NCBI GenBank assembly: GCA_045536155.1
Contig: JAZSMZ010000026.1
Span: 1-17,678, forward strand
Direction of reading: 5' to 3'
Length of the DNA: 17,678 bases
From: JAZQNC01 sp045536155
GTDB taxonomy: Bacteria > Bacillota > Clostridia > Oscillospirales > CAG-272
Shown here: one piece after another, positions 7,852 through 14,917 of the stretch
Layout of the letters: the number at the start of each line of letters is the position of its first letter
Position numbering within the stretch: the stretch's first letter is position 1
Notes under the pieces: model-generated
Told to the model about the DNA's origin: nothing
The model's input: only the letters and a program-made list of their open reading frames with translations
Databases searched by the model: none
Program-made: the position numbers and the translations under genes

Positions 7852-7880
7852 ATTATACACAAATTCTACGGCATTGTCAA
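7852..7880 (-). promoter_or_regulatory. Perfect consensus promoter of the DUF177-rpmF operon
   Basis: TTGACA (7880-7875) and TATAAT (7857-7852) are separated by exactly 17 bp, a full match to the housekeeping sigma consensus. Transcription should start near 7845, leaving a leader of about 55 bases before the TTG start codon at 7790. Such strength suits a ribosomal protein operon. Confidence 0.9.
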
Positions 7881-7952
7881 TAGGATAGATGATTTTTTGT
7901 GTCGAACAATGTAAATTTTTTATAACATTTCATATTATTTATTTTGCAACAT

Positions 7953-8690
7953 TCACAAACAGCTGCGCAGAGATGCCATTATCTTCTTTTCCTCGCGTGA
8001 TACTTTAACCTGACTTATTCCTAAAATATCACCGGTTTGCTGTTGTGACAAGTTTTTGAAGTACCTGAGCGATACAATTTCTCTGTGCATTGGCTCGAGC
8101 TTTGATATAGCCTCGCGCAGAGCAATTCTGTCAGTTGCAATGTCAAGCTCATTGTTGGTGTCAGCAATCATGCCACCTAAAGTCAACGCTTCTCCGTTTC
8201 CGACAGGATCGTCAAGCGATCTTACGGGACTTGCCGCGTCGCAAGCGACGTACAGTTCTTCAACAGTTATTTTGCAGAGCTCAGCAAGCTCGCTCGCTCT
8301 CGGTTCTCGCCCATTCTTTTGTATATACGCTTCTCTCTTTTTTGATATCTCCATGCTCATGCGCTTAATTGAACGTCCAACTTTTATAGGACCGTCGTCG
8401 CGCAAATAACGCTTTATCTCGCCGATTATAAGAGGTACAGCATATGTCGAAAAAACGGTATTGTAGGAAAAATCGAAGCTTCGCACCGCTTTAAGCATAC
8501 CCAAAGCCCCGATCTGAACAAGGTCTTCATATTCAACACCCCGTTCTCTGAATCTTAGAGCTATGCTTTTAACCAATCCCATATTCTGCGCAACAAGACG
8601 CTCAAGTGCTTCTTTATCACCTTCTTTTACTCTTTTTAACAGCTCTGCATTATCGGAAAACTTCTCGGTACATTCGTTTTTTTCGAGCAT
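7953..8690 (-). CDS. sigF: Forespore sigma factor sigma-F
   Basis: This sigma-70-family factor directs early forespore transcription during sporulation. Region 2 is clear in EYEDLVQIGALGMLKAV and FSTYAVPLIIGEIKRYLRDD. Region 3 follows, and region 4 contains the helix-turn-helix LSQQQTGDILGISQVKVSREEKK. The context spoIIAA-spoIIAB-sigF is diagnostic. I chose the ATG at 8690 (245 residues) because CCGGAGGG lies 10 bases upstream and the N-terminus then matches clostridial SigF length. An in-frame ATG at 8720 (255 residues) overlaps the spoIIAB stop as ATGA but has only a weak ribosome binding site. The frame stays open to an ATG at 8789, which would overlap spoIIAB by about 70 bases and is unlikely. 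Confidence 0.95.
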   Translation of the reverse strand: MLEKNECTEKFSDNAELLKRVKEGDKEALERLVAQNMGLVKSIALRFRERGVEYEDLVQIGALGMLKAVRSFDFSYNTVFSTYAVPLIIGEIKRYLRDDGPIKVGRSIKRMSMEISKKREAYIQKNGREPRASELAELCKITVEELYVACDAASPVRSLDDPVGNGEALTLGGMIADTNNELDIATDRIALREAISKLEPMHREIVSLRYFKNLSQQQTGDILGISQVKVSREEKKIMASLRSCL

Positions 8691-8716
8691 TTGTGTACAG
8701 CCCTCCGGAATTTTTA

Positions 8717-9148
8717 TCATCTGAGCTTCTTTTCCATAAAGACAGATGTTCCCTTTCCTACTTTTGACTTTACACGCATTTTGTCGCAAAAGCTTTTCAT
8801 TACCGTAAAGCCCATTCCCCCGCGTTCACCGCTTCTATCTGTTGTAAAGAGCGGTTGCATGGCCTGCTTTATATCTTCAATACCGCAGCCCTTATCGCGT
8901 ACAGCTATTTTCACTGTTCTGTCGTCATAATAGGAGAGGTTTATGTAAATAATTCCGCCATTTCCCTTGTATCCGTGTACAATGCAATTCGTAACCGCTT
9001 CAGAAATGGCGGTTCTTAAATCACACATCTCTCCAAAATCAGGGTCAAGAGGCGATAAAAAGGCAGCGAGCGCGGCTCTCGAAAACGCTTCGTTTACAGA
9101 CCTCGAATCAAGCTGCATTTTTACGCTGTTTGCGCTATTTTTAAGCAT
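8717..9148 (-). CDS. spoIIAB: Anti-sigma F factor SpoIIAB (serine kinase)
   Basis: SpoIIAB binds and silences sigma-F and phosphorylates SpoIIAA using ATP. The 143-residue protein is a single GHKL ATPase domain: N box E50-AVTNCIVHGY-60 with Asn54, G1 box DKGCGI (85-90), G2 region GERGGMGFTVM (107-117) and GKGT (131-134). Its start overlaps the spoIIAA gene by eight bases, with GAGAGGAT upstream, so the two are probably translationally coupled. Confidence 0.97.
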   Translation of the reverse strand: MLKNSANSVKMQLDSRSVNEAFSRAALAAFLSPLDPDFGEMCDLRTAISEAVTNCIVHGYKGNGGIIYINLSYYDDRTVKIAVRDKGCGIEDIKQAMQPLFTTDRSGERGGMGFTVMKSFCDKMRVKSKVGKGTSVFMEKKLR

Positions 9149-9491
9149 TTTTAATCATCCTCTCTTTTTCGCTTTTCTTTTCACATCTTATAAAACTGTC
9201 GGCTCCTGAAAGTCGAATTATTTTCATGACTTCATCAGACATACCGACGAGTGTCAATGCGCCTCCCAAATCTGAAATCCTTGTATATCTTCCCAAAATC
9301 AGCCCAAGGCCGGAGCTATCCATAAATTCCACATCGTTTAGATCAAGTACCACCTCATGCGGTCTTAATCGATATATGTTTCTGTCTATCTCTTCTCTTA
9401 CATTTTTTACAGTATGATGATCGATAGAACCGCATAAATGAAATACAGCTATTCCTTCACAAATGTCCTGTGTGAACGTCAGCTTGTCCAT
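9141..9491 (-). CDS. spoIIAA: Anti-sigma F factor antagonist SpoIIAA (STAS domain)
   Basis: SpoIIAA releases sigma-F by binding SpoIIAB when unphosphorylated. The 116-residue STAS domain carries LCGSIDHHT (19-27) and the phosphorylation motif MDSSGLGLILGRY (57-69); Ser59 corresponds to B. subtilis Ser58. Length matches the family. The ATG at 9491 has a strong AAGGAAGGT ribosome binding site. It is the first gene of the three-gene sporulation operon. Confidence 0.97.
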   Translation of the reverse strand: MDKLTFTQDICEGIAVFHLCGSIDHHTVKNVREEIDRNIYRLRPHEVVLDLNDVEFMDSSGLGLILGRYTRISDLGGALTLVGMSDEVMKIIRLSGADSFIRCEKKSEKERMIKNA

Positions 9492-9547
9492 AAATTACCT
9501 TCCTTTGCTTTAAAGTCAATATTTTTCAAAATTCAGTTCGTAAATAT

Positions 9548-9553
9548 ATTATA
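9548..9553 (-). promoter_or_regulatory. Candidate -10 box upstream of spoIIAA
   Basis: TATAAT lies about 57 bases upstream of the spoIIAA start, but no good -35 box stands 16-18 bp further up. In B. subtilis this operon uses sigma-H. A TGAAT at 9535-9531 resembles a sigma-H -10 element, yet no AGGA-type -35 element is found at the right distance. The true promoter is undecided. Confidence 0.35.
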
Positions 9554-9643
9554 CAACCATCTGTTTGCGAAAGCTGTCATAATTTGGTGCTGACAAATGT
9601 TTTCTAAAAGCAAAAAAGCGATGCATTTCAATAATTCTCATAA

Positions 9644-9673
9644 GTAGGTTTACCGCAGGAGCGTAGATTTACC
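9644..9673. repeat. Short direct repeat, two 11-base copies
   Basis: GTAGGTTTACC (9644-9654) and GTAGATTTACC (9663-9673) differ by one base and are 19 bases apart, in the gap between the sporulation operon and the GNAT terminator. It may be a regulator site upstream of spoIIAA or chance. Confidence 0.35.
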
Positions 9674-9686
9674 ACTCTGAAAACAA

Positions 9687-9729
9687 ATATAATTAACGCC
9701 GACAGAAAATCTGCCGGCGTTAATTATAT
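9687..9729 (-). terminator. Long hairpin terminator after the GNAT gene
   Basis: Two 19-base arms (9729-9711 and 9705-9687) pair along their full length around a 5-base loop. The one non-Watson-Crick position is a G-U pair in the minus-strand RNA but an A-C mismatch in the plus-strand RNA, which favours the minus orientation. The tail reads TTGTTTTC. It starts 27 bases after the GNAT stop codon. Confidence 0.85.
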
Positions 9730-9756
9730 TCTGTTCGATAAACCACAATTTGACAG

Positions 9757-10362
9757 TTATTTGTAAATAAGCGTTTCGGGATGGGAGAACACAAATGAAA
9801 TATTCTTGTTTGGATTAATAAGCAAATTCAGAACACCGGGTTCTTTTGTTTCCAACCGTGTGTCCATAACAAGCTTTCGATAAGGCTTAAAGCCGCACTT
9901 TTCTTGAACTCTTTTAGATTGGTTGTTAAAATCATAATATCCGCAGGTTAAAAAATCCAAATTCAAGTCGTTGAACAGATAGTCAATTACGGCCCCCACG
10001 GCTTCAGGCATAATGCCTTTACCCCAGTAATCCTTTGATAACACGTAACCAATCTCGCGACCGCAATAGTCATTGAATTCGGTCAGCTTGTCTTCAAGCC
10101 CATATTTTTCAACGCCAAGAGAACCGATTACTTTGTTATTCTTTTTGAAAACAATAGCAAATGTTTTATCTTCTTTGATAAACATGTCCAAGATTTCCTG
10201 CGTTTTTTCAATAGTTTCGTGATGCTTCCAACCTGCCATCTCACCAACTCCCGGAACAGATGCATATTCGTTAAAATCGTGCAGGTCGGATTGATTGAAA
10301 GGGCGTAATATCAATCTTTCCGTTTCTATAACCAATTCACCAATCTCAAAGTTTGCGTTCAT
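9757..10362 (-). CDS. GNAT-family N-acetyltransferase (RimJ/RimL type)
   Basis: This 201-residue acetyltransferase opens with the RimJ/RimL-like ETERLILRPFNQSDL (13-27). It has the acetyl-CoA-binding motif A REIGYVLSKDYWGKGIMPEA (102-121) and the later N-x-S-xxxxEKCGF element (147-158). It should transfer an acetyl group from acetyl-CoA to an amine; the substrate (protein N-terminus, small molecule or antibiotic) cannot be told. The start at 10362 has a GGAGG site nine bases upstream. It sits alone between two hairpins, so it is probably monocistronic. Confidence 0.92.
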   Translation of the reverse strand: MNANFEIGELVIETERLILRPFNQSDLHDFNEYASVPGVGEMAGWKHHETIEKTQEILDMFIKEDKTFAIVFKKNNKVIGSLGVEKYGLEDKLTEFNDYCGREIGYVLSKDYWGKGIMPEAVGAVIDYLFNDLNLDFLTCGYYDFNNQSKRVQEKCGFKPYRKLVMDTRLETKEPGVLNLLINPNKNISFVFSHPETLIYK

Positions 10363-10471
10363 ATATGGATGCCTCCGTCAAATTCTTATTTATTGTTCCG
10401 TTTTATCGCAAGTTTCGCATTTGTATTACAATGGCTTCGGGCACAGCCCATTCTGCTCTGTTAATTATGAC

Positions 10472-10511
10472 ACAAATCGGCAGAGGAAACAATACCTCTG
10501 CCGAAATTTGT
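10472..10511 (-). terminator. Hairpin terminator after the YnbB-like gene
   Basis: CGGCAGAGG (10503-10495 on the minus strand) pairs with CCTCTGCCG (10486-10478) over an 8-base loop. The outer arms ATTTGT/ACAAAT extend the stem beyond a two-base bulge. The tail is only weakly T-rich. It lies 50 bases after the stop of the YnbB-like gene and probably ends the murD-M42-ynbB transcript. Confidence 0.65.
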
Positions 10512-10560
10512 AAATTTTATTATGAGAATGAGCTTTTTCTCATCGCTTTTTTTATTTGAA

Positions 10561-11775
10561 TTATTTGTTCTTTATCTTCAAAACTTCTTCTGCGGCGCTC
10601 ATAACACCGATCTTGCCGCTCTCATATGTCAGCCCACCCTGCATAAATGCAATGAAGGGATCGCGTATCGGTCCGTCTGCAGAAAGCTCAATTGAAGCGC
10701 CCTGAACAAAGGTGCCTGCTGCCATAATAACTTGGTCGTTATAACCGGGCATATCCCAAGGCTCGGGAGTAACGTACGCATCTACGGGAGAACCATATTG
10801 AATTCCTCGGCAGAAAGCGCAAAGCAAGTCGGGATCGCCAAACTTTATCGCCTGAATTATATCGGAACGGCTCTCATACCACTTGGGCTCAACTTCATAT
10901 CCCATTTTATCAAATATGTATGCCGCAAGGTGTGCGGTTTTGATCGCTTGTGCCACAACATGAGGCGCGAAGAAAAATCCGCGGAACATATTCTTATTCT
11001 GGCCAAGCGATGCGCCAACCTCACCGCCAACTCCCGGAGTTGTTAAACGATAGGATGCAAGCTCGACAGCCTTTGCGCTTCCGGCGAGATATCCTCCGCA
11101 TTCTGCCATACCGCCGCCCGGATTCTTAATGAGCGAGCCTGCAAACAGATCCGCGCGAGGTTCTTCGGTCTCGGCAAATTCGCCGTAGCAATTATCTACC
11201 ATGACGTATGCTTTGGAATTTGCATGAACAAAATCAACAATTTTGTTTATTTCAGCAACGGTTAACGTGCGTCTGTCGGCATAGCCTTTTGAGCGCTGAA
11301 TAAACACAACTTTGACGCTTTCATCAAGTGCAGATGCAATATCGCCGTCAAGCTCGACCTGCTCATATTTAATTCCATACTCAACGAGTGAGCCATAGCC
11401 TTTGTTCTGGGATATGCCAATCGCATCGTCAAGTGTATCATACGGCTTGCCTGTTACAGAAAGGAGCGTATCTCCTGCGCGCAAGAGGCCGAAAAGACCA
11501 ATTACAAGCGCCTGAGTGCCGTTTACGATATGAGGGCGCACAATTGCACTTTCACAGCCAAATGCGCGTGCATAAACGCGATCAAGCGTTTCACGGCCAC
11601 GATCATCATAACCGTACCCAGACGATGAAGCAAAGCAAGCGTCGGATACTCGCTCTTCACGAAATGCGTTCATTACCTTTTGGGTATTTGCAAAAGCTAT
11701 GTCGTCAACGCGCCGAAATGTATCGGCAAGATCCTTCTCGGCATCAAAAAGCAATTTTTCAAGTTCAGTATTCAT
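10561..11775 (-). CDS. ynbB: PLP-dependent enzyme, methionine gamma-lyase-like / 'aluminum resistance' family (YnbB-like)
   Basis: This 404-residue PLP fold-type I protein resembles B. subtilis YnbB. Visible motifs are FASSSGYGYDDRGRETLDRVYA (48-69, family hallmark), the PLP-ring aspartate D194 in VMVDNCYGEF and the Schiff-base lysine K217 in GSLIKNPGGGMAECGGYLAG. Family members are annotated as methionine gamma-lyase-like or aluminum resistance proteins, but the real substrate is not established; Cys/Met cleavage is a family-level guess. The start at 11775 has a GAGGAT site that overlaps the stop of the upstream M42 gene, so it belongs to the peptidase operon. Confidence 0.9.
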   Translation of the reverse strand: MNTELEKLLFDAEKDLADTFRRVDDIAFANTQKVMNAFREERVSDACFASSSGYGYDDRGRETLDRVYARAFGCESAIVRPHIVNGTQALVIGLFGLLRAGDTLLSVTGKPYDTLDDAIGISQNKGYGSLVEYGIKYEQVELDGDIASALDESVKVVFIQRSKGYADRRTLTVAEINKIVDFVHANSKAYVMVDNCYGEFAETEEPRADLFAGSLIKNPGGGMAECGGYLAGSAKAVELASYRLTTPGVGGEVGASLGQNKNMFRGFFFAPHVVAQAIKTAHLAAYIFDKMGYEVEPKWYESRSDIIQAIKFGDPDLLCAFCRGIQYGSPVDAYVTPEPWDMPGYNDQVIMAAGTFVQGASIELSADGPIRDPFIAFMQGGLTYESGKIGVMSAAEEVLKIKNK

Positions 11776-11787
11776 CAGATCCTCAAA

Positions 11788-12789
11788 TCAGTTGTTCAGA
11801 TTATATGCCAACAGCTTCACAGTCAGATCAACGCAAGCGTCGCAGTCAGCTAAATCTATCATTTCAACACCTGTGTGAATGTATCTTGTAGGAATGGAAA
11901 CGCAACCTGCAAGTGCGCCGGACGCGGTCATCTGCATCGAAGAAGTGTCGGTTCCGCCGTGTGTGAGTATTTCGTATTGATACTTAATATCATTTTCTTT
12001 GGCAATATCCGTCAAGAGGTCTACAACTCGTGTATCACATATTACACTTGCATCCTTGATCTTTATAGCAGCGCCCTTACCGAGTGATACCTCCATGGGT
12101 GTGGCATTGATCATATCACCGGTACCCGTGACATCAAAAGCAACGGCCCAATCAGGCTGAATGGCGAAAGCTGCAGTCTTTGATCCGCGGCAGCCAACCT
12201 CTTCCTGCACAGTAAATACATAATAGGTATCGTTAACAACTACTTTTGCCTGCTGAATAGCTTTGATCATGACAGCACAACCGATCTTGTCGTCGAAGGC
12301 ATGTCCTGTAACTCGACGATGCATCAAGCGCTTCACCATGGGGGCGTATATAGCCACGTCGCCTATTTTGATCTTCTTTTCGGCATCCTTTTTATCGGTG
12401 GCACCAATATCGATATACATTTTATCATGCTTCCAATCGTTAGCATCAACCTTTGCCTCAGGTAAAAGAACACCGATAACTCCGTTTTCAAAGAGCGCGT
12501 TGGAATATGCAATCGAAGCAAAGTTCACGCCGCCGATGGGAGCAATGCGCAGATAACCCTTGTTATCAATGTGAGTAACGATCATGCCGATCTCGTCCAT
12601 GTGAGCGGCGAACATAAGCTTTTTTGCGTTCTCGGCGCTTCCCTTTTTAAAGGCAATAAGATTGCCCATTGTGTCAAAATACGCATCATCAACGTAATCT
12701 TTGATCTCGCTTAAAATATATTCGCCCAATTTTCTCTCTCGTCCCGTGATTGAGGGGATAGCAGTTAATTTTTTAAGTAAATTATACAT
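11788..12789 (-). CDS. M42 family metallo-aminopeptidase (paralogue 1, last in array)
   Basis: M42 enzymes are cytoplasmic di-metal aminopeptidases that usually form 12-subunit tetrahedral (TET) particles trimming peptides. All ligands are in place: H63 in AAHMDEIG, D166 in GHAFDDKIG, E196/E197 in QEEVG, D219 in AVAFDVTG and H305 in TRYIHTG. The 333-residue length is normal. The start at 12789 has an AGAGGT site and lies 18 bases after the preceding M42 gene. Peptide preference (glutamyl, leucyl or lysyl) cannot be told from sequence alone. Confidence 0.94.
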   Translation of the reverse strand: MYNLLKKLTAIPSITGRERKLGEYILSEIKDYVDDAYFDTMGNLIAFKKGSAENAKKLMFAAHMDEIGMIVTHIDNKGYLRIAPIGGVNFASIAYSNALFENGVIGVLLPEAKVDANDWKHDKMYIDIGATDKKDAEKKIKIGDVAIYAPMVKRLMHRRVTGHAFDDKIGCAVMIKAIQQAKVVVNDTYYVFTVQEEVGCRGSKTAAFAIQPDWAVAFDVTGTGDMINATPMEVSLGKGAAIKIKDASVICDTRVVDLLTDIAKENDIKYQYEILTHGGTDTSSMQMTASGALAGCVSIPTRYIHTGVEMIDLADCDACVDLTVKLLAYNLNN

Positions 12790-12807
12790 CGTTTTTACCT
12801 CTATTCT

Positions 12808-13863
12808 TTAAAACTGGTCGTACTCGGTTACAATGGCATAAACGAGATCGCAAATCGAGTGATAATCGCTGATTGAAATCACGTTTGAAGGAGTATGAAT
12901 ATAACGTGTGGGTGCGGATATTGCGAGAACGAGTGCACCTGCTCTGCTGCGTTGGAGATGTCTGGCATCGTTTCCGCCCGAAACAAATCGTTTTAATTGG
13001 CACTTTATATTATTCTTTTTGCCAATATTCATTGCATAGTCCACAAAGTCCGAATCATAGATGGACGAATAGTCGAGAAGTGATATACATCCTCCCTCTC
13101 CCTGCGTACCAACACGACAATGCTCGGGAGTGTCGTCAACGTCAGATACCGCGGTTGATTCGATAACTATTCCGACATGAGGATCAATTTTATAGGAGCA
13201 CATCAGAGCGCCCATGCCGCCAATCTCTTCACGGGTGGAGAATGCACAGTAAAGATCAAAAGGAAGCTTAATTCCTTTTTTATTAATCGTTTTTAAAACA
13301 TCGATCATCGCAGCGCATCCGAGTCTGTCATCAATTGCTTTTGCACGAAGTTTTCCATTGCCAAATTCTACAAAATCGCAATCAAACGTTCCGAAATCAC
13401 CCACTCTCACGTGTTTTTCAGCATCCTCTTTATCAGTAGCGCCTATATCAACGTACATTGCATCAATAGGTGTCGCTTCGTCTCTTTCGCTCTGCGTCTG
13501 CTGATGGATAGCTTTTGATGCGACTATTCCTTTGACTCGTCTGTTTTCGTCACCGAATACAACGCGTCTGCCGCATATTACTCTGGGATCGATTCCTCCA
13601 ATGTTACAGACATGGAGGTATCCTTCATCATCGATATGGGTAACCATGAAGCCAACCTCGTCCATATGCGCATTGAGCATAAAGCGCTTGTCGGTTGAGC
13701 CGTCGCCATTAAGCTTCGCAATTACACTGCCGTCACGAAGACAGACAACCTCATCACAAAGGCCGCTGAGCTCTCTCTTGATAATATCGGCTACATTCCC
13801 TTCACATCCTGAGGGTCCAAATGCATCACAGAGCTCCTTGAGTAAACTCATGCGTTTATCCAT
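12808..13863 (-). CDS. M42 family metallo-aminopeptidase (paralogue 2, middle of array)
   Basis: This 351-residue M42 peptidase has H66 (NAHMDEVG), D178 (KAIDDRLG), E212/E213 (REEIGG) and H323 (TRYIHTP). The position that is Asp in the two sister genes is Glu235 (GIVIEST), a conservative change also known in this clan. The start at 13863 is supported by AAGGAGGG nine bases upstream. It overlaps the end of paralogue 3 by 16 bases; a second ATG at 13851 would give an ATGA overlap but is badly placed for the ribosome binding site. Confidence 0.93.
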   Translation of the reverse strand: MDKRMSLLKELCDAFGPSGCEGNVADIIKRELSGLCDEVVCLRDGSVIAKLNGDGSTDKRFMLNAHMDEVGFMVTHIDDEGYLHVCNIGGIDPRVICGRRVVFGDENRRVKGIVASKAIHQQTQSERDEATPIDAMYVDIGATDKEDAEKHVRVGDFGTFDCDFVEFGNGKLRAKAIDDRLGCAAMIDVLKTINKKGIKLPFDLYCAFSTREEIGGMGALMCSYKIDPHVGIVIESTAVSDVDDTPEHCRVGTQGEGGCISLLDYSSIYDSDFVDYAMNIGKKNNIKCQLKRFVSGGNDARHLQRSRAGALVLAISAPTRYIHTPSNVISISDYHSICDLVYAIVTEYDQF

Positions 13864-14894
13864 TTTACAAAGCCCTCCTTATCTTCGATGTAGGTCTTAA
13901 GCAGCTTGGCGGTATCTTCAACATCGTTAACCGAAATAACCTCGCTGTAGGTATGCATATTTTTGAGCGGAATAGATACAACCGCAACCGGAATACCCTC
14001 TCTCACAACATAGAGCGCAGCTGCATCCGTTCCTGTGTTTGTTGCCTCAACAACCTTCTGCAGTTTCAATTCGTTTCTCTCGGCACAGTCAATGATAGAT
14101 GCGGTAAGAGAACGGTCGGTAACAACAGAAAGAGTGATTGACGGGCCATCATCCATCTTTATAGTGGTGTGTTTTTTAGTGTCGGGGACAGCAGCAAAAT
14201 TAACATCGAGTACTATAGCGGCATCAGGATTGATCTTATATCCGCCGGTTCTGGCACCAAGCATTCCTGTTTCCTCTTTGCAGGCACAGAGCAGGTATAC
14301 GTCACAGTCAAAATCACGAAGCTCCGATATTGCTAAAACCGCCGCTGCGATGCAGCTCTTGTCGTCAAATCCCTTGCCCGCAAGTCGATTGTTCAAAAGC
14401 TCGCAGTTTACATTTTTGAAACCAACCGGTGTACCGACGCGCACACCCTTTTCAGTGAGTTCTTGCTTAGTAAAACCGGTGTCAACAGTCAATTCGTTTG
14501 CCGGAGGCAATTTCTTGTTCTCACCGGGCTTTTGCAGATGAGGTGCCTTTACCGGTACTACGCCGTACACTTCTTCGTCACCGTAAATAATGACCTCGCC
14601 CGCGAGCATTATGCGAGTATCAAGACCTCCTATCGGCACAAGTTTGCAAAAGCCGTCATCGCTCACAGATGACACCATCATGCCTATCTCATCAAAATGC
14701 GCATCGATGAGCAGCCGGGGAGCGTTATCCTTGCCGCATTTCTTTACAAAAATGCAGTTTCCGTTAGGCATCTGCTCAAATTCATCAAAATAGGGACTGC
14801 ATATTCTATATAACTCATCTGCTGATCGGTGCTCCGAGCCGGATACCGTCATCAAAGCAGAAAGAGCATTAAGCAGTTCTTTTGTATTTATCAT
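13848..14894 (-). CDS. M42 family metallo-aminopeptidase (paralogue 3, first and most divergent)
   Basis: This 348-residue M42 peptidase has a complete but altered site: H66 in DAHFDEIG (Phe for the usual Met), D177 in KGFDDKS, E207/E208 in KEETG, D230 in IVLDVN and H314 in KNMHTYS, where the common TRYIHT reads LKNMHT. It appears the most divergent of the three and may have a different peptide preference or a structural role. AAAGGA precedes the ATG at 14894. It follows murD by 23 bases and overlaps paralogue 2 by 16. Confidence 0.92.
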   Translation of the reverse strand: MINTKELLNALSALMTVSGSEHRSADELYRICSPYFDEFEQMPNGNCIFVKKCGKDNAPRLLIDAHFDEIGMMVSSVSDDGFCKLVPIGGLDTRIMLAGEVIIYGDEEVYGVVPVKAPHLQKPGENKKLPPANELTVDTGFTKQELTEKGVRVGTPVGFKNVNCELLNNRLAGKGFDDKSCIAAAVLAISELRDFDCDVYLLCACKEETGMLGARTGGYKINPDAAIVLDVNFAAVPDTKKHTTIKMDDGPSITLSVVTDRSLTASIIDCAERNELKLQKVVEATNTGTDAAALYVVREGIPVAVVSIPLKNMHTYSEVISVNDVEDTAKLLKTYIEDKEGFVKWINA

Positions 14895-14917
14895 TTACAG
14901 CATTCCTTTCAGTGTTT

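Noticed and set aside
7791..7862. N-terminal extension of DUF177 to the ATG at 7862
   Set aside because: It overlaps the -10 box of a perfect promoter and does not belong to the family N-terminus.
7904..7925. Possible sigF terminator (AATGT/ACATT around an AT-rich loop)
   Set aside because: Only five weak pairs; too poor to call.
9531..9553. Sigma-H promoter for spoIIAA
   Set aside because: A TGAAT-like -10 exists but no AGGA-type -35 at the needed spacing.
11388..11891. Plus-strand open frame of 167 codons
   Set aside because: It is antisense to the YnbB-like gene and the end of an M42 gene; no supporting signals.
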